Shown here: positions 26,868 to 38,125 of the stretch, piece after piece
How the letters are laid out: each line of letters starts with the position of its first letter
How positions within the stretch are numbered: the stretch's first letter is position 1
Source: Gemella morbillorum
GTDB lineage: Bacteria; Bacillota; Bacilli; Staphylococcales; Gemellaceae
Direction: 5' to 3'
DNA: 64,000 nt
NCBI RefSeq assembly: GCF_900476045.1
Contig: NZ_LS483440.1
Location: 558,001 to 622,000, forward strand
Translations under genes and position numbers: made by a program
The notes under the pieces: model-generated
Seen by the model: only the letters and a program-made list of their open reading frames with translations
What the model was told of the DNA's origin: nothing
Database searches by the model: none

Positions 26868-28184
26868 TTATTTTTTTAATTTTTTATGGAAGTCTTTGAA
26901 GAAAAGGAGACCGATAAGTGTTAGAAGTACACCTCCCATCGCCAAAGTAAACTGTGCAATCAAAGTACTAACTAGAATATATCCACCACCTATAATTGCG
27001 ATAATCGGAACTAAAGGATAAAGTGGAACTTTATATGGTCTTACTAAGCTAGGCTCTTTTTTACGAAGAATAAATACTGCGATAAAAGTAGCCACAAAGA
27101 AAAACCAAATTGTAAATAACAAGAAGTCTGTTAAAGTATCGAATTGACCTGTGAAAATCATTATAATTGCTATACCTAAAAGTAGGAATGCAGAATAATG
27201 CGGTATTGCAAATTTATTTAATTTAGTCCAAGTATTTTTAAATGGTATTTGATCTTTCATAGCCATTGCGTATGGAACACGAATACCGGTCATTGTATAA
27301 CCGTTTAACGTTCCATAAACACTAATTAAAATTCCGATAGTAATGATTTTACCACCAACACCACCAAATAATAAAACTGCAATTTCACTTGCTGCTTTTT
27401 GGTTTCCAGAAATTTGTTCCATTGGCATAGTCATCAAATAAGCAGTGTTAATTAGTAAATATATGACCATAACTAACCCCAGCCCTAAGAAAATTGCTCG
27501 AGGTAGATCACGTCTAGGATTTTTCATTTCTCCAGCAATATTACCGACTGCAATCCATCCATCATAAGCATACATTGTTGCAAGAAGCGCAGAGCCTAAA
27601 GCAGTAAATGAATTATCATTAGAAAATGTAGAAGAATTTGGGAATAATTCTACAGTATGTGGATTTGCTTGGAATAATCCAAAAATAACGATTGCAAAAA
27701 TTGGGATAAGTTTACAAAAAGTAGCAACTGTTTGTACTATTCCACCAGTTTTACCTCCAAGTAAATTTAAACAAGTTACAGATAATGCTACTGCAATTGC
27801 AATAGGAATATTGTAAATTTTATCCAATTGAAATAAATTTACACATTGAGTTGCAAAAATAATAGCTGCGGCTGCCATACTTGCTGGAAAGTAAATAACA
27901 GTTTGAGCCCAACCTAATAAATAAGAAAATGGGCGTCCATATGCGCGTTCAATCCACACAATCATCCCCCCAGTTTCGGGAATTGCAGCAGCGAGTTCAG
28001 CAACAGTCAGACCTGCGCAAATTGTGATAATTCCTCCCAGTACCCATGCAATCATACCCAAACTAACATTTCCTGTAGTTTTATATATAATTGCAGCTTT
28101 AAAAAATACTCCAGATCCAATTACAATTCCAATTACTGTTGAAAATGCAGGGAGAAATCCAATATTTCTTTTTAAATTATTCAT
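26868..28184 (-). CDS. APC family amino-acid permease/exchanger (SteT/LAT-like)
   Basis: This 438-residue transporter has about 12 helices. The first carries the APC motif IGIVIGSGVF (about residues 18-27). Wording such as AAAIPETGGMIVWIERAYG resembles the LAT/SteT serine-threonine exchanger group rather than LysP-type permeases. The substrate is therefore likely a neutral amino acid (inference). It is monocistronic with a ~110-base leader. Start after AAGGAG. Confidence 0.85.
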   Translation of the reverse strand: MNNLKRNIGFLPAFSTVIGIVIGSGVFFKAAIIYKTTGNVSLGMIAWVLGGIITICAGLTVAELAAAIPETGGMIVWIERAYGRPFSYLLGWAQTVIYFPASMAAAAIIFATQCVNLFQLDKIYNIPIAIAVALSVTCLNLLGGKTGGIVQTVATFCKLIPIFAIVIFGLFQANPHTVELFPNSSTFSNDNSFTALGSALLATMYAYDGWIAVGNIAGEMKNPRRDLPRAIFLGLGLVMVIYLLINTAYLMTMPMEQISGNQKAASEIAVLLFGGVGGKIITIGILISVYGTLNGYTMTGIRVPYAMAMKDQIPFKNTWTKLNKFAIPHYSAFLLLGIAIIMIFTGQFDTLTDFLLFTIWFFFVATFIAVFILRKKEPSLVRPYKVPLYPLVPIIAIIGGGYILVSTLIAQFTLAMGGVLLTLIGLLFFKDFHKKLKK

Positions 28185-28262
28185 ACTAATCTCCTTGTAC
28201 TATATAAACTTGATGAAATTTTCAAATAAACATTTATCGATGGAAGCTCTAGGGGAACTTAC

Positions 28263-28327
28263 TTCAATAAAATATTGAAATTGCTTTCATGCATATTTAT
28301 TATAACTCATTTATGCTAACTTAACAA
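28263..28327 (-). promoter_or_regulatory. Promoter and leader hairpin of the permease
   Basis: On the minus strand TTGTTA (28327-28322) and TATAAT (28304-28299) are 17 bases apart. A perfect small hairpin TTCAATA/TATTGAA (28263-28279) lies in the leader. No known riboswitch class was recognised. Confidence 0.65.
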
Positions 28328-28433
28328 TAGTAAATTGTAAAATTATCTGACATAAATTTGACAATTAATAACAAATAAAATTACATCATTTTAAAAAAAT
28401 AAATATAACGCAAGAAAAAATATAATTAAAGAT

Positions 28434-28463
28434 TTCACAAAACAAATTAAAATATGATATAAT
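28434..28463 (+). promoter_or_regulatory. Promoter of lysS
   Basis: TTCACA (28434-28439) and TATAAT (28458-28463) with an 18-base gap, 51 bases before lysS. No T-box is visible. Confidence 0.6.
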
Positions 28464-28487
28464 AAAATGTATGTGAAAAAATACTAG

Positions 28488-30014
<1,527 letters not shown>

Positions 30015-30029
30015 GAAATTAAAGAAAAG

Positions 30030-30057
30030 AATAGGGGGAGGAATCTCCCTATTTTTT
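30030..30057 (+). terminator. Terminator of lysS
   Basis: Stem aatagggggag / ctccctatt (two-base bulge) followed by TTTTTT, just upstream of the ftsY ribosome site. Confidence 0.88.
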
Positions 30058-30079
30058 GAAAAAGAAAAAGGAGAATAAC

Positions 30080-31126
30080 ATGGCAAGCTTTTTTGAAAGA
30101 TTAAAAGAAAAATTTTCTGCTAAAGAGGAGCTAAATGAAGAACTAATTTCGCTTGATGAATATGAAGAATTTGTCGAGACTCAGTTGGTAACAGAAAAAT
30201 TTAAAAAAGGTTTGAAAAAATCACGTGATAGTTTTTCAAACGCACTTAATAATTTAATAAGCTCATATAGAGAAATTAATGAAGAGTTTTTTGAAGATTT
30301 AGAAGAACTATTAATTCAATCAGATGTTAGTTATAACACGGTATTAGAGTTAGTGGATTATTTAAAAGAAGAGTCACAACGAAGAAATCTTAAAGAACCA
30401 AGTGAACTTCAAGAGATGATTATCGAAAAATTGGTAGATATCTACATGGAGGGGACGGTTAAAGCGGATTTAAATTATGCTCCAGAAAAAGAACTATCAG
30501 TGTTTCTGTTTGTAGGCGTAAATGGTGTTGGGAAAACTACTTCTATAGGAAAGTTAGCTCATAACTTAAAAAAAGAAGGAAAAAAGGTTTTAATAGCTGC
30601 GGGAGATACATTTAGAGCAGGAGCTATTGACCAACTTGATGTTTGGGCTAAACGAAGTGGAGCTGATATTGTAAAATCACATGAAGGTGCAGATTCTGCA
30701 GCAATTATTTTTGATGCTATTCAATCTGCAAAAGCTAAAGGATATGATGTATTGCTTTGTGATACAGCCGGACGTTTGCAAAATAAAGATTACTTAATGA
30801 AAGAACTAGAAAAGATAGTTAGAGTAATAAAAAGAGAAGTTCCAGAAGGACCACATGAAGTACTTTTAACGATAGATGCAACTACTGGACAGAATGGTAT
30901 ACTTCAAGCTAAAACATTCAAAGAAGTAAGTGATGTTACAGGTGTAATTCTTACAAAATTAGATGGTACGGCCAAAGGTGGAATAGTAATAGCTATTAAA
31001 AAAGAACTAGGTATACCTGTAAAATTAGTAGGTCTTGGAGAAAATATTGATGATTTAGAAGTGTTTGATCCAGAACAATATATATATGGACTGTTTTATA
31101 AAGAAAAAACAGAAGAACAGGAATAA
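30080..31126 (+). CDS. ftsY: FtsY, signal recognition particle receptor
   Basis: This 348-residue GTPase docks ribosome-SRP complexes at the membrane. The N-terminal helical N domain is followed by the G domain: GVNGVGKTT, AGDTFRAGA, DTAGRLQNK and TKLDGTAKGG, and then GLGE. I chose the ATG at 30080 (MASFFERLKEKF) because AAAGGAG lies before it. A TTG 24 bases upstream falls in the terminator of lysS. The acidic A domain is short, as in other Bacillota. Confidence 0.95.
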   Translation: MASFFERLKEKFSAKEELNEELISLDEYEEFVETQLVTEKFKKGLKKSRDSFSNALNNLISSYREINEEFFEDLEELLIQSDVSYNTVLELVDYLKEESQRRNLKEPSELQEMIIEKLVDIYMEGTVKADLNYAPEKELSVFLFVGVNGVGKTTSIGKLAHNLKKEGKKVLIAAGDTFRAGAIDQLDVWAKRSGADIVKSHEGADSAAIIFDAIQSAKAKGYDVLLCDTAGRLQNKDYLMKELEKIVRVIKREVPEGPHEVLLTIDATTGQNGILQAKTFKEVSDVTGVILTKLDGTAKGGIVIAIKKELGIPVKLVGLGENIDDLEVFDPEQYIYGLFYKEKTEEQE

Positions 31127-31133
31127 AATAGGT

Positions 31134-31171
31134 AGAGGTAGTGTTGTAGAAAAAAGTACTACCTCTTTTTA
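31134..31171 (+). terminator. Terminator of ftsY
   Basis: Stem agaggtagt / actacctct with a 15-base loop, then TTTTT. Confidence 0.88.
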
Positions 31172-31219
31172 CTGTGGTAGAACATTTTTAAATTAATTAC
31201 ATATTATGTTTTAAAATCA

Positions 31220-31248
31220 TTGAAATATAGGTAGGAAAAGTATATAAT
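31220..31248 (+). promoter_or_regulatory. Promoter of crr
   Basis: TTGAAA (31220-31225) and TATAAT (31243-31248), 17 bases apart. Confidence 0.75.
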
Positions 31249-31285
31249 AGATATATTAAAGAGGTATTATATATGGAGGATTATA

Positions 31286-31789
31286 ATGGGATTTTTATCA
31301 AAATTATTTGGGAAAGAAGAAGTTAAAACAGAAGAGTTAGTATTAAAATCTTATATGAAAGGAAAAGTAGTAGATATTACAGAAGTACCAGATCCAGTAT
31401 TTGCTCAAAAGATGATGGGCGATGGATTTGCAATTATTCCTGAAGAAGGTAAATTGATATCACCAGTAGCTGGAGAAATAATACAAGTATTTCCTACAAA
31501 ACACGCTTTCGGTATTAAAGCAGGAGAAGTAGAATTACTTATTCACGTTGGGTTAGAAACAGTATCTATGAAAGGTGAAGGATTTGACGTTAAGGTTTCT
31601 GCTGGAGATAGAGTAGAAGTAGGTCAAACTTTATTAACATATGATTTAGAGCTAGTAAAAGAAAAAGCGAAGGATGTGATTACTCCTTGTGTAGTAACAA
31701 ACATGGATGCAATTGAAGGTATTAATGTTTTAAAATTAAATGAAAATGTTGATTTTTCACAAGAAGTAGCAAGCGTAAAACTTAAATAG
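31286..31789 (+). CDS. crr: PTS glucose-type EIIA component
   Basis: This 167-residue soluble EIIA domain carries phosphate from HPr to a sugar EIIBC partner. The active His is in LLIHVGLETV, the second His in TKHAFG. SPVAGEIIQVF is the typical first strand. It is a stand-alone protein, as in several Gram-positives, with no EIIBC gene beside it. Start after TGGAGG. A perfect 15-bp inverted repeat begins inside its last codons. Confidence 0.93.
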   Translation: MGFLSKLFGKEEVKTEELVLKSYMKGKVVDITEVPDPVFAQKMMGDGFAIIPEEGKLISPVAGEIIQVFPTKHAFGIKAGEVELLIHVGLETVSMKGEGFDVKVSAGDRVEVGQTLLTYDLELVKEKAKDVITPCVVTNMDAIEGINVLKLNENVDFSQEVASVKLK

Positions 31790-31811
31790 ACTAGATCTAT
31801 TTAAGTTTTAC
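31775..31811 (+). repeat. Perfect 15-bp inverted repeat across the crr stop
   Basis: gtaaaacttaaatag (31775-31789) pairs with ctatttaagttttac (31797-31811), loop 7 bases. The crr stop is in the left arm. No T tract follows, so it may stabilise RNA ends or weakly stop transcription before the rhomboid-like gene. Confidence 0.7.
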
Positions 31812-31827
31812 TATTAATGTAGAAATT

Positions 31828-33267
31828 ATGAATGACAAAAAATTTTGGAAAATTATTTATTTATATATAACAAAGTATAACTACAATATTTTACACTATC
31901 GTCCAGAGAAAAAAGATGTTTGGCTTATTGATGAAAATAATGAGTTAGTAAGGTTCATATATAGCGATAGTTTTAAATCTTCAGAAATAGATAGTATTGT
32001 TTCTAATATTATAAGGAACGAAGAAAGACTAAAAAAAATGTTTAAACTGAATTGTTTAAAAATTAAAATTTTTTATGTTTCTCCCGATTTTGATAGTACT
32101 GTAGTGGATTACAAAAAATATAGAATTTCTTCAAGTTTAATGATAGAGAGAATACTCTACAATGATAAAAATAGAAAATTATTTATTAGAGAATCAGATG
32201 CTAAGTTTATAGATAATACACCAGATACTCTTCGATATAAAAATCGAGTTGTAGAATTATATAAAAGACAAACTTTAGATAAAAATATTTTAGATGTAAA
32301 GTATAGTGGTATAGCAATTTTTTATTTAGTATTATTTATCCTGAACTACTTAACGATTTATTTTTCAAATAGACAAATTTCTATATATCAGTATTTAAAC
32401 TATAATTATCAAAAAATCATAAGTGGTCAGTTTTATCGTTTTTTCACAAGTGTTTTTATGATAGAAAATGTGAAGAGTTTGATAGTAATATTAGTTGCAT
32501 TGCTAGCTACATCGATATTGTTCAATAAAGCACTGAATATAGTTAAATCAATCAGTATATTGGCAACTATATCTCTATTCTTTAATTTATTTTTAATTTT
32601 TGGATATTCTGGTAATCTAGATATAGCACTTGCATCGAACTTTGGGTTGCTAGGGTCGATATTTATAAGCCAACTTACTAAGAAAAATGATAATCTTAAG
32701 TTTTTATATATTGGAAGTTTATCTATTTTATATTTGGTCGGAGCGGTTATATTTTTTGATACAGCGTTGTCTATATATATATTTGCCTTTATATTAGGTG
32801 TTTTTATACAGCTTTTCTTAGAAAAGAAAAAGAATATGTACATAATGGTATCAAGTATTATTGTAATAGTTGTTTTTGGCTTTGTAGTTTTATTTACAGG
32901 TCTTAATACAAAAGGGTTAATAAATAATTATCGAGTGAATAAAGTTGAACAAAGATTACTTAAACATCATTCAGATGAAGATATTTTTAGTCTAGAAAAA
33001 GAACTGACTTCAAATAATAAATCTGTGTTGACTTATTATGAGCTAGGTATGATTAAATTGATGAAATCATCTAAGCAAGATGCTAAGAAAGTTTTCTTAG
33101 AAGGAATAAATTTTGATAATACATTTGCACCTATGTATTATAATTTAGCTTTAATAGAGCGCCAAGAAGGAAATTATAGTAAAAGTAAGGAATATGCTCA
33201 AAAAGCTTATGATTTAGAAAAAGTAGAAAAATATAAAAATTTGGTTGATGAGTTGAATAATGATTAA
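31828..33267 (+). CDS. Rhomboid-like membrane protein with TPRs (GluP/ActH type), catalytic residues lost
   Basis: This 479-residue protein has an N-terminal cytosolic part (1-155), seven membrane segments (about 160-360) and two C-terminal TPRs (about 400-475) that should face outwards. yqgQ follows directly, as after B. subtilis yqgP/gluP. The loop motif GQFYRFFTSVF matches GEWWRLLTPIxLH, but the helix-2 His and Asn are missing. The GASGAIFG nucleophile motif reads ALASNFG. The last-helix DNxGH reads DTALS, so the His is lost. It is probably an inactive rhomboid. S. aureus ActH, activator of LytH, has the same layout. Start lacks a strong ribosome site. Confidence 0.82.
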   Translation: MNDKKFWKIIYLYITKYNYNILHYRPEKKDVWLIDENNELVRFIYSDSFKSSEIDSIVSNIIRNEERLKKMFKLNCLKIKIFYVSPDFDSTVVDYKKYRISSSLMIERILYNDKNRKLFIRESDAKFIDNTPDTLRYKNRVVELYKRQTLDKNILDVKYSGIAIFYLVLFILNYLTIYFSNRQISIYQYLNYNYQKIISGQFYRFFTSVFMIENVKSLIVILVALLATSILFNKALNIVKSISILATISLFFNLFLIFGYSGNLDIALASNFGLLGSIFISQLTKKNDNLKFLYIGSLSILYLVGAVIFFDTALSIYIFAFILGVFIQLFLEKKKNMYIMVSSIIVIVVFGFVVLFTGLNTKGLINNYRVNKVEQRLLKHHSDEDIFSLEKELTSNNKSVLTYYELGMIKLMKSSKQDAKKVFLEGINFDNTFAPMYYNLALIERQEGNYSKSKEYAQKAYDLEKVEKYKNLVDELNND

Positions 33268-33280
33268 AAGAGGTAGCTTC

Positions 33281-33481
33281 ATGAAAAATTTTTATGATTT
33301 ACAGCAATTTTTAAAAACTTTTGGTATAATAATATACATGAAGGATAGAAAACATACGCTTAGTATGGTAGAATATGAAGTAAGAGAATTAAGACGTATA
33401 GAATTAATTTCCAAAGAAGAGTTTTTGAGAGCGATGCTAATAATAAAGCAGGAAGTTAATTATGAGTTATCAAAAGGATAG
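33281..33481 (+). CDS. yqgQ: YqgQ family protein (DUF910)
   Basis: This 66-residue cytosolic helical protein has family wording FYDLQQFLKTFGIIIYMKDR and later SKEEFLRAMLIIKQE. The function is unknown; the family is small and conserved in Bacilli next to the rhomboid gene. I chose ATG 33281, which has AAAGAGG eight bases before it, rather than 33260, which overlaps the previous stop. Confidence 0.88.
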   Translation: MKNFYDLQQFLKTFGIIIYMKDRKHTLSMVEYEVRELRRIELISKEEFLRAMLIIKQEVNYELSKG

Positions 33482-33491
33482 GTGAAAGAAA

Positions 33492-33776
33492 TTGAAAAAT
33501 AGTCTTATATTTATTAAGGTAAGAAAAAGAATAGAAGAAGATGTTATGCAAATTGAGGATATGATTAATGCTTGTTTAGCAATAAAAGGTCAGAAAAAAT
33601 GTCCGCTTTATCAAGATGTAATAGATACTCAAATTTATGGATTAACAAAAGAGATCAACTTAGCAGTAGAGATAGGATGTATGTCTTATAAAAAAGGACG
33701 TGCTATTTTGGCGAGTTTAGAAGAAAAAGCAAGTGCTATGTATTCAAGTGTTGATATAGAGAGTAAAGCGAACTAG
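33492..33776 (+). CDS. ylaN: YlaN family protein (UPF0358/DUF1507)
   Basis: This small protein of up to 94 residues has the family core CPLYQDVIDTQIYGLTKEIN and LAVEIG. YlaN is needed for iron homeostasis in S. aureus and lies beside ftsW in B. subtilis, as here. Start is TTG after AGGTGAAAG; an internal ATG at 33543 is possible. The stop is two bases before the ftsW start. Confidence 0.9.
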   Translation: MKNSLIFIKVRKRIEEDVMQIEDMINACLAIKGQKKCPLYQDVIDTQIYGLTKEINLAVEIGCMSYKKGRAILASLEEKASAMYSSVDIESKAN

Positions 33777-33778
33777 GC

Positions 33779-34981
33779 ATGATTAGAGAAATAAGAAAAT
33801 CTATAAAGCATGAACGTAGACATGTAAGAGTTGACTGGATGGTTGCCTTAACTTTGTTAATATTACTAATATTTAGCTGTATTATGGTTTATAGTGCTAG
33901 TATGATTGGTAATAAATATGGGACGTTTACATCTTCTGTTCCAGTAGAAGCAAGTTATTTTCTTAAAAGACAGGCTGCTTGGGCTGTTTTATCTTATGTA
34001 GCATTTTTATTTTTTAGTGTAGCAATTCCACATGAGTTTTTTAAAAATAAAAAGTTATTGCAATATGGCTTTTGGGGTATGTTAATCTTACTTATTATTC
34101 CACTATTATTTTCAGCTACAAATGGTGCTCGCTCGTGGATTCGATTAGGTGCGCTTAGTTTTCAGCCGTCTACTTTGGCTCAGTTATTCATTATAATATA
34201 TATGGCGTTTATATTAGAAACTAGAAAAGTAAAACTTCGTCAACTGTGTACCAGTAGTGAGCTATTTAGTATTTTTAGTATACCTTTAGCTTTAATTGCT
34301 GTAATTGCACTGCAAAATGATACAGGGATGATTTTAATTACTTTATCGGTTATAGGAATAATGACATTATGTTCTAATATACATTTTAAAAATATAAAAA
34401 AAATACTTACTCTTGCAATAATAGGGGTAGCACTTCTTATTATGTATGTGCTTATCCAGGCAAGTTTTTCTAATGGAACTTCTTATAGAACAAATCGTCT
34501 AAAAGTATTTTTAAATCCTTTTTCAGAAAATTTAAGTGCAGCTGCTGATCAAGTTATTAACTCATATATAGCTTTTGGAAATGGTGGCTTAGTAGGAAGA
34601 GGATTAGGAAACTCTATTCAAAAGTTAGGATATTTACCAGAAGCACATACTGACTTTATATTAGCTATTATCGCAGAAGAATTAGGACTTATTGGAGTTC
34701 TATTTGTAATAGCGTTACTGGGGCTTCTTATAGGAAAAGTCATTTTTGCAGGAACTAAATCAAAAAATACATTTTCAGCAATGTATGCACTTGGGTTTGC
34801 TAGCTTACTAATAGTCCAAGCTGTTGTAAATATTGGTGGAGTAACAGCCTCAATACCTATGACAGGTGTACCATTACCTTTTATAAGTAATGGTGGTAGT
34901 TCATTACTTATTTTGAGTGTGGGATTAGGAATAGCAACAAATGTTCTATCACATGTAAAATATTTAAGAGAGCAAAAATAA
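33779..34981 (+). CDS. ftsW: FtsW/RodA family peptidoglycan polymerase (probably FtsW)
   Basis: This 400-residue SEDS glycosyltransferase polymerises lipid II, with its partner penicillin-binding protein, at the septum. About ten helices are seen. Key wording includes NGARSWIRLG (about 118), the long extracellular loop with YLPEAHTDFILAIIAEELG (about 296-314), and GVPLPFISNGGSS near the end. Location after ylaN supports FtsW over RodA. Its basic N-terminus is cytoplasmic. Ends at a strong terminator. Confidence 0.9.
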   Translation: MIREIRKSIKHERRHVRVDWMVALTLLILLIFSCIMVYSASMIGNKYGTFTSSVPVEASYFLKRQAAWAVLSYVAFLFFSVAIPHEFFKNKKLLQYGFWGMLILLIIPLLFSATNGARSWIRLGALSFQPSTLAQLFIIIYMAFILETRKVKLRQLCTSSELFSIFSIPLALIAVIALQNDTGMILITLSVIGIMTLCSNIHFKNIKKILTLAIIGVALLIMYVLIQASFSNGTSYRTNRLKVFLNPFSENLSAAADQVINSYIAFGNGGLVGRGLGNSIQKLGYLPEAHTDFILAIIAEELGLIGVLFVIALLGLLIGKVIFAGTKSKNTFSAMYALGFASLLIVQAVVNIGGVTASIPMTGVPLPFISNGGSSLLILSVGLGIATNVLSHVKYLREQK

Positions 34982-34989
34982 AATAAAGT

Positions 34990-35026
34990 AAATAGAGATA
35001 AAGTCGAACTTTATCTCTATTTTTTA
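34990..35026 (+). terminator. Terminator of ftsW
   Basis: Perfect 14-bp stem aaatagagataaag / ctttatctctattt, 5-base loop, T tract. Confidence 0.95.
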
Positions 35027-35045
35027 ATAAAAAGAATGGATAAAC

Positions 35046-35074
35046 TTGCGAAGTTATCTCATTCAAGCTATAAT
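35046..35074 (+). promoter_or_regulatory. Promoter of queA-tgt-yajC
   Basis: TTGCGA (35046-35051) and TATAAT (35069-35074), 17 bases apart. Confidence 0.7.
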
Positions 35075-35104
35075 AGTAAAGGTAACTTTTAAAGGAGATA
35101 TTAC

Positions 35105-37307
<2,203 letters not shown>

Positions 37308-37384
37308 AAATTTATAGTAAATGGTTTATTTTTCCACGTCAATATAGTAGAATAATATAGTAAAGAAATAAATGGAGGTATAAC

Positions 37385-37648
37385 ATGCAAGGTTCATACA
37401 TTAATATATTAATGATTGTGTTTCTTTTTGGATTTATGTATTTCATGATAATAAGACCACAATCTAAAAGAAATAAAGAATTAAAACTTCTTCAAGATTC
37501 TTTAAAAGAAGGAGATAGAATTGTTACTTTTGCTGGAATCTATGGAGAAATCATAGAAGTAGGGACACTAACAGTAAAATTAAGAATTGCACCAAAAGTG
37601 GAAATTGAATTAGATAGAAATGCTATTCGTAGCCTAGTTTCAAAATAA
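37385..37648 (+). CDS. yajC: YajC, preprotein translocase accessory subunit
   Basis: This 87-residue protein has one N-terminal membrane helix (about 6-23) and the conserved cytosolic part FMIIRPQSKRNKE...LKEGDRIVTFAGIYGEI. It associates with SecDF. It follows tgt as in many bacteria. Start after GGAGGT. Confidence 0.93.
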   Translation: MQGSYINILMIVFLFGFMYFMIIRPQSKRNKELKLLQDSLKEGDRIVTFAGIYGEIIEVGTLTVKLRIAPKVEIELDRNAIRSLVSK

Positions 37649-37656
37649 TAAATAAA

Positions 37657-37696
37657 AAAACTAAGAATAAGAGTTGTCTTATTCTTAGTTTTTTTT
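37657..37696 (+). terminator. Terminator of queA-tgt-yajC
   Basis: Perfect 15-bp stem aaaactaagaataag / cttattcttagtttt, 6-base loop, T tract. Confidence 0.95.
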
Positions 37697-38125
37697 GAAA
37701 AAAAATATTTTATAATATTAGAGTTTTCTTGAGTAAGTAGTATAGTAAGATAATATAAAAATTTATTTTTTTGTTTAGATAAAACAATAGGAGTTTATAT
37801 CGCTATATGTCATTATTGAAAGTAAAGCAAATTTCTCAGTGGTGCGAAGAGAGATATTTAATATACACAATATATAAAATATGTATAAAACTTCATGAAA
37901 AAGAAAACTTTTATATAGCCTTAAATAGTATTTTAAATATTTATTTAATGTTGTAAAAATATAACTTTTATTTTATAATTAGAATATTCTTACTATGTAA
38001 ATAACTTATTAAGTTAAACTATTTGCATTTGTTAAGAGTGAATTTTTATAAAAATAAAATGTTAAATTTTACAAAAGGAAAGAAAAAAGACAGATGAAGA
38101 ATTTGGCTTTTTCAAGGAGAAATAT
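37697..38125. other. AT-rich intergenic leader of the surface protein
   Basis: Very AT-rich, with no firm gene. A 49-codon frame (37807-37956) has a poor ribosome site and no recognisable features, so I did not call it. The stretch probably holds the promoter(s) and a leader for the anchored protein that starts after AAGGAG at 38126. Confidence 0.5.

Noticed and set aside
37807-37956. 49-codon open frame upstream of the wall-anchored protein
   Set aside because: Weak ribosome site with long spacing, composition like the surrounding AT-rich DNA, no recognisable feature.
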